9,178 bases of DNA from Bacillota bacterium (GCA_016286935.1 JAEEUO010000024.1:1-9178); one strand, 5' to 3'. Counted from the first letter of the stretch, positions 1 through 8,144 are shown. The notes: generated from the letters alone by a model not told the origin. Numbers and translations: made by a program.

Positions 1-1
1 C

Positions 2-214
2 GCTCGCCGCGTCGAATCCCCGATGCCCGGCACCGTCCTCGACATCAAGGTCGCCGCGGGCCAGGCCGTCAGCTCTGGCGACGTGCTCCTGATCCTCGAA
101 GCCATGAAGATGGAAAACGAGATCTGCGCGGACGCTCCCGGAACCGTCGACGTCGTCGCCGTCACGAAGGGCGCCGCCGTCAACACCGGCGATCTGCTCG
201 TCTCCCTGAAATAA
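2..214 (+). CDS. Biotin carrier protein of a biotin-dependent decarboxylase, C-terminal part (5' end outside window)
   Basis: The reading frame is open from the window edge, and about 70 residues are visible. They form a biotinyl/lipoyl-attachment domain: a PMPGTV start to the fold, then the biotinylation motif EAMKMENE, whose acceptor lysine is codon 107-109, then the closing half of the beta-barrel ending in GDLLVSLK. Proteins of this type carry CO2 on biotin between a carboxyltransferase and its partner. Because the next gene is the membrane beta subunit of a sodium-pumping decarboxylase, this is most likely that enzyme's gamma/biotin-carrier subunit (OadA C-terminal, MmdC or GcdC type), and it is probably cotranscribed with it across a 49-base gap. 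An internal ATG at 23 lies inside the conserved domain, so it is not taken as the start. The missing N-terminus prevents deciding whether this is a free carrier or the end of a larger alpha subunit. The domain call is firm; the substrate is not determined. Confidence 0.9.
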   Translation, partial: ARRVESPMPGTVLDIKVAAGQAVSSGDVLLILEAMKMENEICADAPGTVDVVAVTKGAAVNTGDLLVSLK

Positions 215-263
215 CCGGACCTCTTTTCGGTACTTTATCTGAGAAAGGAGGGCAACCGTTCCG

Positions 264-1406
264 ATGATTTTAGACGCGCTACAAAGCTTTGCAAGCAAGA
301 TGGGCATCCTCAACATGGATATCCGTTCGCTGATCATGCTCGGTGTTGCCTGCTTCCTGCTTTACCTCGCCATCAAAAAAGGCTTTGAGCCGCTGCTCCT
401 CGTTCCGATCGCGTTCGGCATGCTTCTCTCGAACCTGCCGCTCGGCGGCGTCTTCCAATACGGCGCCGAAGGCGTGGATACGATGAACCAGGGCATCTTA
501 GCCATCTTCTACCACTTGAAACCGGTCCTGCCGTGTCTGATCTTCATGGGCATCGGCGCGATGACGGACTTCGGCCCGCTGATCGCGAATCCGAAGTCGC
601 TGCTCCTCGGCGCGGCCGCCCAGCTCGGCATCTTCGTCGCCTTCTTCGGCGCGCTGCTCCTCGGCTTCAACGCCCAGGAAGCCGGCTCGATCGGCATCAT
701 CGGCGGCGCGGACGGCCCGACCGCGATCTACACGACGTCGATCCTCGCGCCCCATCTTCTGGGTGCCGTCGCCGTCGCGGCGTACTCGTACATGGCCCTC
801 GTTCCGGTCATCCAGCCGCCGATCATGAAGGCGCTGACGACCCAGAAGGAGCGCCTCGTCCGCATGGGTACGATCCGCCCGGTCTCCCAGCGTGAAAAGA
901 TCATCTTCCCGATCATGGTCACGCTCGTCGTCTGCCTGCTGATCCCGGACGCGACGCCGCTCGTCGGCATGCTGATGCTCGGCAACCTCTTCAAGGAATC
1001 CGGCGCGACGAACCGCCTCTCCGACACCGCCTCGAACGCGCTGATCAACATCGTCACGATCATGCTCGGCACGTGCGTCGGCGCGTCTGCCCAGGGCCCG
1101 ACGTTCCTCACCTGGGGAACGATCAAGATCGTCATCCTCGGCGTCATCGCCTTCGCGGGCGGTACGGCCGGCGGCGTTCTCCTCGGCAAACTGATGTATA
1201 AGATCTCCGGCGGCAAGATCAACCCGCTGATCGGCTCGGCCGGCGTCTCCGCCGTCCCGATGGCCGCCCGCGTCTCCCAGAAGGTCGGCCAGTCCTACGA
1301 TCCCGGCAACTTCCTCCTGATGAACGCGATGGGCCCGAACGTGGCCGGCGTCATCGGTTCCGCCGTCGCCGCGGGCGTCATGATCTCCATGTTCAGCGGC
1401 CGGTAG
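264..1406 (+). CDS. Sodium ion-translocating decarboxylase, beta subunit (OadB/MmdB/GcdB family)
   Basis: This 380-residue, very hydrophobic protein has the usual length of the family. It is the membrane subunit that decarboxylates carboxybiotin and exports Na+, linking breakdown of oxaloacetate, methylmalonyl-CoA or glutaconyl-CoA to a sodium gradient. Family signatures are visible. [13 protein letters not shown] contains Asp150, corresponding to the sodium-binding Asp of characterised OadB. GNLFKESG begins near residue 240 and runs into a [16 protein letters not shown] segment. The C-terminal [18 protein letters not shown] block is also present. Many transmembrane segments are evident, for example around residues 23-57, 85-135 and 205-240. 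The start is fixed by AAGGAGGG at 245-252, well spaced before ATG 264. It follows the biotin carrier and is followed by a strong terminator, so it is the last gene of the decarboxylase operon. The beta-subunit assignment is firm; which acyl substrate is used cannot be told, because the carboxyltransferase gene is outside the window. Confidence 0.95.
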   Translation: MILDALQSFASKMGILNMDIRSLIMLGVACFLLYLAIKKGFEPLLLVPIAFGMLLSNLPLGGVFQYGAEGVDTMNQGILAIFYHLKPVLPCLIFMGIGAMTDFGPLIANPKSLLLGAAAQLGIFVAFFGALLLGFNAQEAGSIGIIGGADGPTAIYTTSILAPHLLGAVAVAAYSYMALVPVIQPPIMKALTTQKERLVRMGTIRPVSQREKIIFPIMVTLVVCLLIPDATPLVGMLMLGNLFKESGATNRLSDTASNALINIVTIMLGTCVGASAQGPTFLTWGTIKIVILGVIAFAGGTAGGVLLGKLMYKISGGKINPLIGSAGVSAVPMAARVSQKVGQSYDPGNFLLMNAMGPNVAGVIGSAVAAGVMISMFSGR

Positions 1407-1453
1407 GCCGGCGGACGGGACGATCGTCGCGGATCCCCGAATCCGAAAAACAA

Positions 1454-1489
1454 ACGCACCCCGGACGATTCGTCCGGGGTGCGTTTTTT
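1454..1489 (+). terminator. Intrinsic terminator after the decarboxylase operon
   Basis: ACGCACCCCGGACG (1454-1467) pairs perfectly with CGTCCGGGGTGCGT (1471-1484), leaving a three-base loop, and is followed by TTTTTT to 1489. The 14-bp GC-rich stem plus U-tract is a textbook rho-independent terminator. It separates the decarboxylase genes from the groESL control region. Confidence 0.95.
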
Positions 1490-1505
1490 CGTCCGCATAA
1501 AAATA

Positions 1506-1532
1506 TTAGCACTCTCGCCTCTTTTCTGCTAA
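1506..1532 (+). promoter_or_regulatory. CIRCE-like HrcA operator, degenerate right arm
   Basis: The left arm is exactly TTAGCACTC (1506-1514). After exactly nine bases the right arm reads TTCTGCTAA (1524-1532), matching six of nine positions of the consensus GAGTGCTAA. CIRCE (TTAGCACTC-N9-GAGTGCTAA) is the binding site of the heat-shock repressor HrcA in Bacillota and typically precedes groESL, as here. The perfect arm, exact spacing and gene context make the call likely despite the eroded right arm. No hrcA gene is in the window. Confidence 0.8.
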
Positions 1533-1548
1533 AACGTTCGAAAAGTTA

Positions 1549-1577
1549 TTGATTTGTTTATATTGGCAGGGTAAAAT
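1549..1577 (+). promoter_or_regulatory. Likely groESL vegetative promoter
   Basis: TTGATT (1549-1554, four of six matches to TTGACA) is separated by 17 bases from TAAAAT (1572-1577, five of six matches to TATAAT), predicting transcription from about 1584 and a leader of about 100 bases before groES. It sits in a conspicuously AT-rich patch. An alternative pair is TTCGAA (1537-1542) with TATATT (1559-1564) at 16-base spacing. In both cases the CIRCE element lies upstream of the -35 box. Confidence 0.55.
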
Positions 1578-1629
1578 ACAGAATCGCGGGGTGAAATATC
1601 CGAATTTGACCCCCGGATTCTTAAAAATG

Positions 1630-1656
1630 GACCCCTGTTTTCCGAAAACGGGGGTC
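1630..1656 (+). promoter_or_regulatory. Stable hairpin in the groES 5' leader
   Basis: GACCCCTGTTTT (1630-1641) pairs with AAAACGGGGGTC (1645-1656) in a 12-bp stem with one G-U pair and a CCG loop. It ends 14 bases before the groES Shine-Dalgarno and is not followed by a T-run, so it is not a terminator. It could stabilise the mRNA or influence ribosome loading. A second sequence upstream, GACCCCCG (1608-1615), is perfectly complementary to the same right arm CGGGGGTC (1649-1656), so two pairings compete. Confidence 0.55.
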
Positions 1657-1686
1657 TGAAATAGAAAAACAGGAGGAAAAACGAAA

Positions 1687-1971
1687 ATGGCAATCAAACC
1701 TCTCGGAGACCGTGTCGTGCTCCAGAAATCCGAAGCGGAAGAAAAGACCCAGGGCGGCATCATCCTCGCCGGCAGCGCGAAGGAGCAGCCCCAGACCGCG
1801 GTCGTCATCGCAGCCGGCCCCGGCGCGACCGTCGACGGCAAGAAAGTCCCGATGGAAGTGAAGAAAGGTGACGTCGTCATCTATTCCAAATACGCCGGAA
1901 CCGACGTCAAGCTCGACGGCGAAGAATATGTGATCGTATCCCAGAAAGACATCCTCGCGATCGTCGGTTAA
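1687..1971 (+). CDS. groES: Co-chaperonin GroES (Hsp10)
   Basis: This 94-residue protein has the standard length for the seven-subunit lid of the GroEL folding chamber in the cytoplasm. It opens with IKPLGDRVVLQ, the family signature, and contains the EEKTQGGIILAGSAKEQPQ mobile-loop region (about residues 18-36), which contacts GroEL. It then has AAGPG, the KKGDVVIYSKYAGTDVK strand and the C-terminal EEYVIVSQKDILAIV. The start is supported by AGGAGG at 1671-1676, ten bases ahead of ATG 1687. It is first in the heat-shock operon, 24 bases before groEL, behind a CIRCE-like operator and a structured leader, so HrcA-type heat-shock control is expected. Nothing is truncated. Confidence 0.98.
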   Translation: MAIKPLGDRVVLQKSEAEEKTQGGIILAGSAKEQPQTAVVIAAGPGATVDGKKVPMEVKKGDVVIYSKYAGTDVKLDGEEYVIVSQKDILAIVG

Positions 1972-1989
1972 CACAAGGAAAGAAGGTAA

Positions 1990-3621
<1,632 letters not shown>

Positions 3622-3645
3622 TGCCGTCCGCCTCTGCGTAACGGA

Positions 3646-4458
3646 ATGACGACCTTCTGGTTAAAAATCATTGCGATGGCGACGATGGTCATTGACCACG
3701 CCGCCATCGTCTTTTTCGACGACGCCCTCTGGCTCCGCGTGATCGGCCGCTTCGCGTTCCTGATCTACGCGTTCCTGATCGCCGAGGGCTTCCGCCACTA
3801 CCGGGACGAGCCGAAGCGCGTGCGGAAGCACTTCATCCGCATGGCGCTCGTGATGGTCGTCTCGGAGTTCGCGTGCGACTATTTCGACAAGCAGACGTGG
3901 GTCGTCTGGTCCGAGCAGTCCGTCATCCCGACGCTGTTCCTCGGCCTCGCCGGCCTCTGGATCACGGAGCGCCTCCGCGCGAAGAGCGTTGCCGAATACG
4001 GGACGGGGTCCGATCCGGAAGCGGCCCGTCCGCCGCTCAAAGGCGGGACCGTCGCGCTCTTCCTGCTCGTGTGGGCGGTGCTCGCGTGGCTCTCCTTCGC
4101 GATCAACTCCCAGTACCGGATCGCCGGCGTGCTTCTGATCCTCGCGTTCTACGTCTACCGCGACCAGGCGGAGAGGGAGGAGCTCGGGCTGTTCGAGCGG
4201 CTGATCCACTACTTCGCGCTGATGGCCGCGTTCGTCATCCTCCACGTCGTCTCCGAGTTCGGGCCCGCGACCGCGCTGCGCATCTTCCTGCTGTCGAAGA
4301 CGATCTGGCCGCTGACGCTGGGCATGCTCGCGACGGCCGTCCCGCTCGCGCTCTACAACGGAAGACCCGGCTACAAGAACCGCGTCCTCAACGAGTTCTA
4401 CGCCTGGTTCTACCCGCTCCAGTTCTTCGCGATGATCGCGATCCGCGCTCTGCTCTGA
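3646..4458 (+). CDS. TraX-family integral membrane protein
   Basis: This 270-residue polytopic membrane protein has about eight or nine hydrophobic segments (roughly residues 5-24, 28-47, 64-82, 91-106, 134-152, 157-171, 187-206, 208-236 and 251-270). The N-terminus LKIIAMATMVIDH followed by LRVIGRFAFLIYAFLIAEGFRHYR is the signature of the TraX family, as is the terminal FYAWFYP block. TraX was named for the N-acetylase of F-pilin, but chromosomal copies are common in Bacillota, where the substrate is unknown; no conjugation genes are present here, so pilin modification is not inferred. The start at 3646 has only a weak purine stretch (ACGGA) before it. Its position 24 bases after groEL without an intervening terminator suggests readthrough expression with the chaperonins. 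It ends at a clear terminator. Family call good, function unknown. Confidence 0.85.
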   Translation: MTTFWLKIIAMATMVIDHAAIVFFDDALWLRVIGRFAFLIYAFLIAEGFRHYRDEPKRVRKHFIRMALVMVVSEFACDYFDKQTWVVWSEQSVIPTLFLGLAGLWITERLRAKSVAEYGTGSDPEAARPPLKGGTVALFLLVWAVLAWLSFAINSQYRIAGVLLILAFYVYRDQAEREELGLFERLIHYFALMAAFVILHVVSEFGPATALRIFLLSKTIWPLTLGMLATAVPLALYNGRPGYKNRVLNEFYAWFYPLQFFAMIAIRALL

Positions 4459-4474
4459 AGACCGCGAAAGAAGA

Positions 4475-4505
4475 AACGCCTCCGGCGCTCCGGGGACGTT
4501 TTTTT
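4475..4505 (+). terminator. Intrinsic terminator after the groESL-traX unit
   Basis: AACG (4475-4478) and CTCCGG (4480-4485) pair with CCGGGG (4490-4495) and CGTT (4497-4500), with one C-A mismatch, one G-U pair and a CGCT loop. The 3' arm runs into seven Ts (4499-4505). This closes the heat-shock unit immediately before the promoter of the next operon. Confidence 0.85.
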
Positions 4506-4507
4506 CG

Positions 4508-4536
4508 TTGCACCCGGCGCGGAACGGGTATATACT
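4508..4536 (+). promoter_or_regulatory. Promoter of the xpaC-telA operon
   Basis: TTGCAC (4508-4513; the TTG core matches) is followed after exactly 17 bases by TATACT (4531-4536, five of six to TATAAT), predicting a start near 4543 and a leader of about 40 bases. It begins just three bases after the T-tract of the preceding terminator, so the following operon has its own start point. Confidence 0.65.
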
Positions 4537-4549
4537 GATTATGTATATA
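4529..4549 (+). promoter_or_regulatory. Probable operator: perfect 7-bp inverted repeat over -10 and start point
   Basis: TATATAC (4529-4535) and GTATATA (4543-4549) are perfect inverted arms separated by TGATTAT. The 21-bp palindrome covers the -10 box and the predicted transcription start in otherwise GC-rich DNA, the classic position for a dimeric repressor. The repressor is not encoded in the window and the family cannot be named from the site alone. Confidence 0.5.
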
Positions 4550-4582
4550 GACGTACTTTCTGAACAGAAGGAGACCGTCAGA

Positions 4583-5311
4583 ATGAAACCGACTATCCGA
4601 ACCGAAACGATTACCGTGAAGGGGCCGATCCCGTTCTACGCGGCGGGTATCGCGGCTCTTCTGTATGCGCTGATCTTCCCGCTGTACCGGTGGATCCACC
4701 TGATCATCTTCGCCGTTTTCGTCGCGGCCGTGTTTTTCGTCGCCGAAAAGCTCGCGCCGAAGGAAACGAAGACGGTCGAGATCAAGGAACCGCCGAAGAC
4801 GACCGGAAACGCCGAAGCGGACCGCCTGATCTACGAGGGCTCGCTCGTGATGGAGGAGATCGAGAAGCTGAACGAGAAGATCGCCGATCCCGTCCTGACC
4901 GAGAAGATCGAAAAGATCTCCGGCCTGACCGACAAGATCCTCGACGAGGTCGCGCGCGATCCCGACGACGCGCCGGCGATCCGCCGCTTCTCCGACTACT
5001 TCCTGCCGACGATCAAAAAACTGCTTGAAAACTACGTCGTGATGAAGGATTCCGGCGCGGGCGAATCGGTCCGGAACACCCTTCTGAAGATCGAGACGTC
5101 CGTCGACCAGATGACCGGCTCGTTCGAGAAGCTGCTCGACAGCCTCTACGACAAGGAAGTCCTCGACGTGACGAGCGACATCGCCGTGACCGAGACGATG
5201 CTCGTCCAGCAGGGCCTGTCCGACGGCAAGTCCGTGCTCAAGACCGGAAGCTACGCCGAAGAGGCCGAAAACGTCGGCGAGGACATCAAACTCACCCTCG
5301 GCGGCCACTGA
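4583..5311 (+). CDS. xpaC: XpaC-family membrane protein (5-bromo-4-chloroindolyl phosphate hydrolysis family)
   Basis: This 242-residue protein has two adjacent transmembrane helices (about residues 16-34 and 37-54), joined by a short PLYRW turn, then a charged helical domain to the C-terminus. That domain contains the family-like runs EADRLIYEGSLVMEEIEKLN, RRFSDYFLPTIKKLLENYV and SFEKLLDSLYDKEVLDVTSDI. The layout matches the XpaC family, named from a Bacillus subtilis gene next to a TelA homologue. The enzymatic name is historical, and no catalytic site is obvious. The start at 4583 was chosen because AAGGAG (4568-4573) lies nine bases ahead. The frame is open upstream, with an in-frame ATG at 4541 at the predicted transcription start and a TTG at 4508 inside the -35 box, both less likely. 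It is first in an operon with telA. Predicted topology places both termini in the cytoplasm. Family call good; biochemical role unknown. Confidence 0.82.
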   Translation: MKPTIRTETITVKGPIPFYAAGIAALLYALIFPLYRWIHLIIFAVFVAAVFFVAEKLAPKETKTVEIKEPPKTTGNAEADRLIYEGSLVMEEIEKLNEKIADPVLTEKIEKISGLTDKILDEVARDPDDAPAIRRFSDYFLPTIKKLLENYVVMKDSGAGESVRNTLLKIETSVDQMTGSFEKLLDSLYDKEVLDVTSDIAVTETMLVQQGLSDGKSVLKTGSYAEEAENVGEDIKLTLGGH

Positions 5312-5324
5312 TCCCGCATCCGCT

Positions 5325-5370
5325 GCCGTTCCGTACGGCTCGTATATCGTTATTGTTGAGAGTCATCTCA
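5325..5370 (+). repeat. Two short inverted repeats between xpaC and telA
   Basis: GCCGT (5325-5329) with ACGGC (5335-5339), and TGAGA (5357-5361) with TCTCA (5366-5370), are perfect 5-bp inverted repeats in the 87-base gap. Neither has a T-run, and no convincing promoter was found here, so the two genes are taken as one transcript. The repeats might be mRNA hairpins or chance. Confidence 0.25.
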
Positions 5371-5398
5371 TTTGTCATTTCTTCAGGAGGACACATCC

Positions 5399-6523
5399 AT
5401 GGACAATTTCACTTCCGATTCCATCCAGCTCACGCTGAGCCCCACCGCGACCGCGATCTCCGCAGCGCCCGAACTTGAGGCGATGGAGATCAAGGAAGAC
5501 AACCTGACCGAAGACGAACGCCGGATGGTCAGCGAGTTCGCGAAGACGATCGACATCGCCGACACGAACACCGTCATGCAGTACGGCGCCGCCGCCCAGC
5601 AGAAGATCGCCGGTTTCTCGGAGAACGCGCTGAACTCCGTCAAGACGAAGGACCTCGGCGAAGTCGGCGACATGCTCTCGAACCTCGTCACCGAGCTCAA
5701 GGGCTTCGACATCACCGAAGGCGACAAGGGCCTCCTTGCGAAACTCAAGAGAGGCGCGAACAAGATGACGACGCTCCGCAACAAATACGATCAGGCCAAC
5801 GCCAACATCGAAAAGATCGTCCAGGCGCTCGACAAACACCAGATCACCCTGATGAAGGACATCGCCACCCTCGACCAGATGTACGACCTGAACCTGAAGT
5901 ATTTCAAGGAACTCTCGATGTACATCATCGCCGGCAAGAAAAAGCTCAAGGAAGCCCGCGAAGTCGAGCTGCCCGCGCTCGTTGCCCGCGCGAAGGAATC
6001 CGGCCTCCCCGAAGACGCCCAGAAAGCGAACGACTACGACGCCCTGTGCACGCGCTTCGAGAAGAAGCTCTATGACCTCGAGCTGACCCGCACGATCTCC
6101 CTCCAGATGGCTCCCCAGATCCGCCTCGTCCAGAACAACGACACGCTGATGGCCGAGAAGATCCAGTCCACGCTCGTCAACACGATCCCGCTCTGGAAGA
6201 ACCAGATGGTCATCGCGATGGGCCTCCACCACTCGAAAGAGGCGATGGAAGCGACGAACGCCGTCACCAATATGACGAACGACCTGCTGAAGAAGAACTC
6301 CGAAGCGCTGAAGCAGGGCACGATCGCGACCGCGAAGGAATCCGAGCGCGGCATCGTCGAGATCGAAACGCTCCAGAAGACCCACAAAGACCTGCTCGAC
6401 ACCCTCGACGAAGTCATGCGCATCCAGACCGAAGGCAAACAGAAGCGCGCCCAGGCGGAAGTCGAACTCGCGCGGATCGAAGCCGAGATGCAGGCCAAGC
6501 TGCTTGACATCAAGAAACTGTAA
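5399..6523 (+). CDS. telA: TelA-family toxic anion resistance protein
   Basis: This 374-residue soluble, almost entirely helical protein matches the TelA/KlaA family in length and sequence. After a variable N-terminus of about 40 residues come conserved blocks: a KLKRGANKMTTLRNKYDQAN helix, VELPALVARAKE, TRTISLQMAPQIRLVQ (from residue 230), WKNQM (from 266) and ESERGIVEIETL (314-325). A long charged helix follows (about 326-374), rich in Lys and Glu and likely a coiled coil. Relatives were named for plasmid tellurite resistance and are also linked to tolerance of cell-envelope antimicrobials, but the molecular activity is not known. The start at 5399 has AGGAGG at 5385-5390 with eight-base spacing; an upstream in-frame TTG at 5372 would add nine residues and lacks a site. 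It lies between xpaC and a LemA-like gene, an association known from Bacillus for xpaC. Confidence 0.92.
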   Translation: MDNFTSDSIQLTLSPTATAISAAPELEAMEIKEDNLTEDERRMVSEFAKTIDIADTNTVMQYGAAAQQKIAGFSENALNSVKTKDLGEVGDMLSNLVTELKGFDITEGDKGLLAKLKRGANKMTTLRNKYDQANANIEKIVQALDKHQITLMKDIATLDQMYDLNLKYFKELSMYIIAGKKKLKEAREVELPALVARAKESGLPEDAQKANDYDALCTRFEKKLYDLELTRTISLQMAPQIRLVQNNDTLMAEKIQSTLVNTIPLWKNQMVIAMGLHHSKEAMEATNAVTNMTNDLLKKNSEALKQGTIATAKESERGIVEIETLQKTHKDLLDTLDEVMRIQTEGKQKRAQAEVELARIEAEMQAKLLDIKKL

Positions 6524-6529
6524 AGAAAG

Positions 6530-7078
6530 ATGGATAACAAGACGTTTTTCAAAACCAGAAAAGGGGCGGCCATCGTCATGGCCGTCCTGATCCTCTTCTC
6601 CTGCTGGCTCGGCGCGAACCGTTCGCTCGGCAAGCTGTACCGGAACGTGGAGAACGCGTTTGACGTCGCCCAGAGCGCGGCGGACGTCTCGATCGCGGAA
6701 TGCCTGAACGAGCGCCGTACGTACGCGCGCGATCTTCTGACCGTCGCGGGGCGCTATCTCGCCGCGTCCGACTCGACCGTGAAGGCCGTGTCGAAGGCGG
6801 TCGACAGCCTTGAGAAGGCGAATTCGATCTCGAAAAAGTACGAGGCGAACGTCGATCTGACCGAGGCGGCCGCGAATCTGTACGACGCGCTCCTGAAGAA
6901 GAGCCTGTCCTCGAACGACGAGATGCTCGTCAAGAAGACGTACCAGAACTTCAAGAGCCTGAACGACCAGATGTCCCACGCGGCCTACAACGTTCTCGCG
7001 ACCGAGTACAACACCGTCTTCAAGGCGTCGCCTCTGAGCGGGATCTCGGGCCGGAAGCAGGCCGAACTGTTCCAGTAA
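6530..7078 (+). CDS. LemA-like membrane-anchored helical protein
   Basis: This 182-residue protein has a basic N-terminus, one transmembrane helix (about residues 12-29) and then a long helical domain to the end. The pattern resembles LemA: anchor, NVENAFDVAQSAADVSI with a following RRTYARDLLTVAGRYL, and a C-terminal AAYNVLATEYNTVFKASPLSGISG resembling the family's YN-x-x-V-x-x-YN-...-P ending. The match is divergent, with an extended NERRTYAR region in place of the usual RRxxLIPNL, so an unnamed LemA-related family is possible. The stretch LFSC ending at Cys25 resembles an imperfect lipobox, so lipid attachment cannot be excluded. It starts six bases after telA with only a weak AAAGAAAG site, suggesting translational coupling, and is followed 18 bases later by a TPM-domain gene, a partner commonly found beside LemA genes. 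The helical domain is predicted outside the membrane. Confidence 0.65.
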   Translation: MDNKTFFKTRKGAAIVMAVLILFSCWLGANRSLGKLYRNVENAFDVAQSAADVSIAECLNERRTYARDLLTVAGRYLAASDSTVKAVSKAVDSLEKANSISKKYEANVDLTEAAANLYDALLKKSLSSNDEMLVKKTYQNFKSLNDQMSHAAYNVLATEYNTVFKASPLSGISGRKQAELFQ

Positions 7079-7096
7079 AGACAGGAGACCGTTCCG

Positions 7097-8107
7097 ATGA
7101 AACGAAGAATTGGGATCGTTCTCGCCGTACTCGTACTGGTGTGCCTTGCCGTCTCTCCGGCGAGCGCTCTGACCGTGCCGAACCCGCCGTCCGGGACGTG
7201 GGTCCTCGATGAGGCAAACGTCCTGTCGGCCGCGACCGAGAATCAGATCGACAACCACATAGCGCTCCTGAAGGAGGAGACGGGCGCGGAGATCGCGATC
7301 GTCACGGTCGAGTTCGCCCACGCGGACATGGAGGACCTCGCCTACGGGATCATCAACCAGTGGGGCGTCGGTTCCGCCACGCGCAACAACGGCGTCGTGG
7401 TCCTGTTTTCGACCGGCGACGACGATTACTACGTCACGATGGGCTACGGGATCGAAGACGTTCTGGATCCCGGAACGCTCCGGATCATCCTCGATGAGTA
7501 TACCGAGCCGAAGTTCGCCGTCCAGGACTACGACGGCGCGATGGGCGATACGTTCGTCGCGATCTACAACGAGCTTGCGCGGTACTACGGGATCAACACG
7601 ATCAACTCGCTGAACTCGATGCCGACGCCGAGCGGTACGGGATACAACGAAGGCGATCCGTATTACCCGCCGTCCGGCCCGGATTACGATTCGGACTATC
7701 TGACCACCGGGGATCTTCTGGCGATGGCGCTGATTCGGCTCCTGTTCTGGATCCTGATCATCCGCTTCTTCCTCTGGGTCCCCGTCGCGGGAACCGTGAA
7801 GTACTGGGGCTGGTGGCTGTTCCGTCCGCGCCGCTGGGCGGCGCGCCATCCGGGATGGAGGCGCTGGATCACCAGACCGGTCTCGTCCTCCGGTCCGAGC
7901 TACACGACCTACCACGGGATCCACGGCTCCGGATCGTCTTACCACTCCTCGGGCTCGTCGTACCATTCCTCGGGCTCGTCCCACCACTCCTCCGGCAGCT
8001 TCCATTCGAGCGGCGGATCGTGGTCGTCCCACTCCTCGAGCCACAGCTCCCACGGCGGATTCTCCGGCGGCGGCGGCCACGGCGGCGGCGCGGGACGCGG
8101 GCGGTAG
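7097..8107 (+). CDS. TPM-domain (YgcG-type) membrane protein with Ser/His/Gly-rich tail
   Basis: This 336-residue protein starts with a signal peptide (basic MKRR, hydrophobic core, probable cleavage after SPASA at residue 24). It then has a TPM domain (about residues 28-160), recognised by VLDEANVLSAATENQID, ETGAEIAIVTVE, NNGVVVLFSTGDDDYYVTMGYGIEDVLD and the following ILDEY. A Pro/Tyr/Asp-rich linker leads to one transmembrane helix (about 207-231) and a basic segment rich in Arg and Trp. The last 65 residues are Ser, His and Gly, ending in a glycine-rich block typical of the family. The signal peptide and positive-inside rule place the TPM domain outside and the tail in the cytoplasm. Some TPM proteins have phosphatase or photosystem-repair roles; this one's activity is unknown. 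AGGAG (7083-7087) supports the start. It is last in the xpaC-telA operon, before a strong terminator. Confidence 0.87.
   Translation: MKRRIGIVLAVLVLVCLAVSPASALTVPNPPSGTWVLDEANVLSAATENQIDNHIALLKEETGAEIAIVTVEFAHADMEDLAYGIINQWGVGSATRNNGVVVLFSTGDDDYYVTMGYGIEDVLDPGTLRIILDEYTEPKFAVQDYDGAMGDTFVAIYNELARYYGINTINSLNSMPTPSGTGYNEGDPYYPPSGPDYDSDYLTTGDLLAMALIRLLFWILIIRFFLWVPVAGTVKYWGWWLFRPRRWAARHPGWRRWITRPVSSSGPSYTTYHGIHGSGSSYHSSGSSYHSSGSSHHSSGSFHSSGGSWSSHSSSHSSHGGFSGGGGHGGGAGRGR
7940..8002 (+). repeat. Three tandem 21-bp units encoding YHSSGSS-like heptads
   Basis: Within the TPM-domain gene, residues 282-302 are YHSSGSS, YHSSGSS and HHSSGSF, encoded by three adjacent 21-bp units with small base differences (7940-7960, 7961-7981, 7982-8002). 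Further degenerate HSSG and SSHSS runs follow. The unit is in frame, so copy-number change would alter tail length without breaking the gene. Confidence 0.8.
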
Positions 8108-8144
8108 CGCGGAAAGGGCGTCTGCCTCAAATCAATCCCACAGG

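Noticed and set aside
1606..1634. TTGACC at 1606-1611 as a second groES promoter
   Set aside because: No acceptable -10 box at 16-18 bases; the sequence there is GGACCC and lies in the leader hairpin.
3646..4458. Evidence for a conjugative element because of the TraX match
   Set aside because: No transfer, relaxase, integrase or repeat sequences are nearby, and base composition matches the neighbours; chromosomal TraX-family genes are common in Bacillota.
4388..5308. A 306-codon minus-strand open frame over xpaC and the upstream terminator and promoter
   Set aside because: Same codon-register effect of GC-rich coding sequence; it spans a terminator and promoter of the opposite strand and has no recognisable motif.
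5312..5398. A promoter for telA in the xpaC-telA gap
   Set aside because: AT-rich patches such as TATATC and TATTGT have no -35 partner at correct spacing, and there is no T-run terminator after xpaC.
5375..8080. A 901-codon open frame on the minus strand, running antisense across telA, the LemA-like gene and most of the TPM gene
   Set aside because: All three sense genes share one frame, and the antisense frame is in exact codon register with it. It stays open as long as the sense codons TTA, CTA and TCA are absent, which a GC-rich genome avoids. Its product is Arg/Asp/Val/Gly-rich with no recognisable domain, and it crosses gene boundaries.
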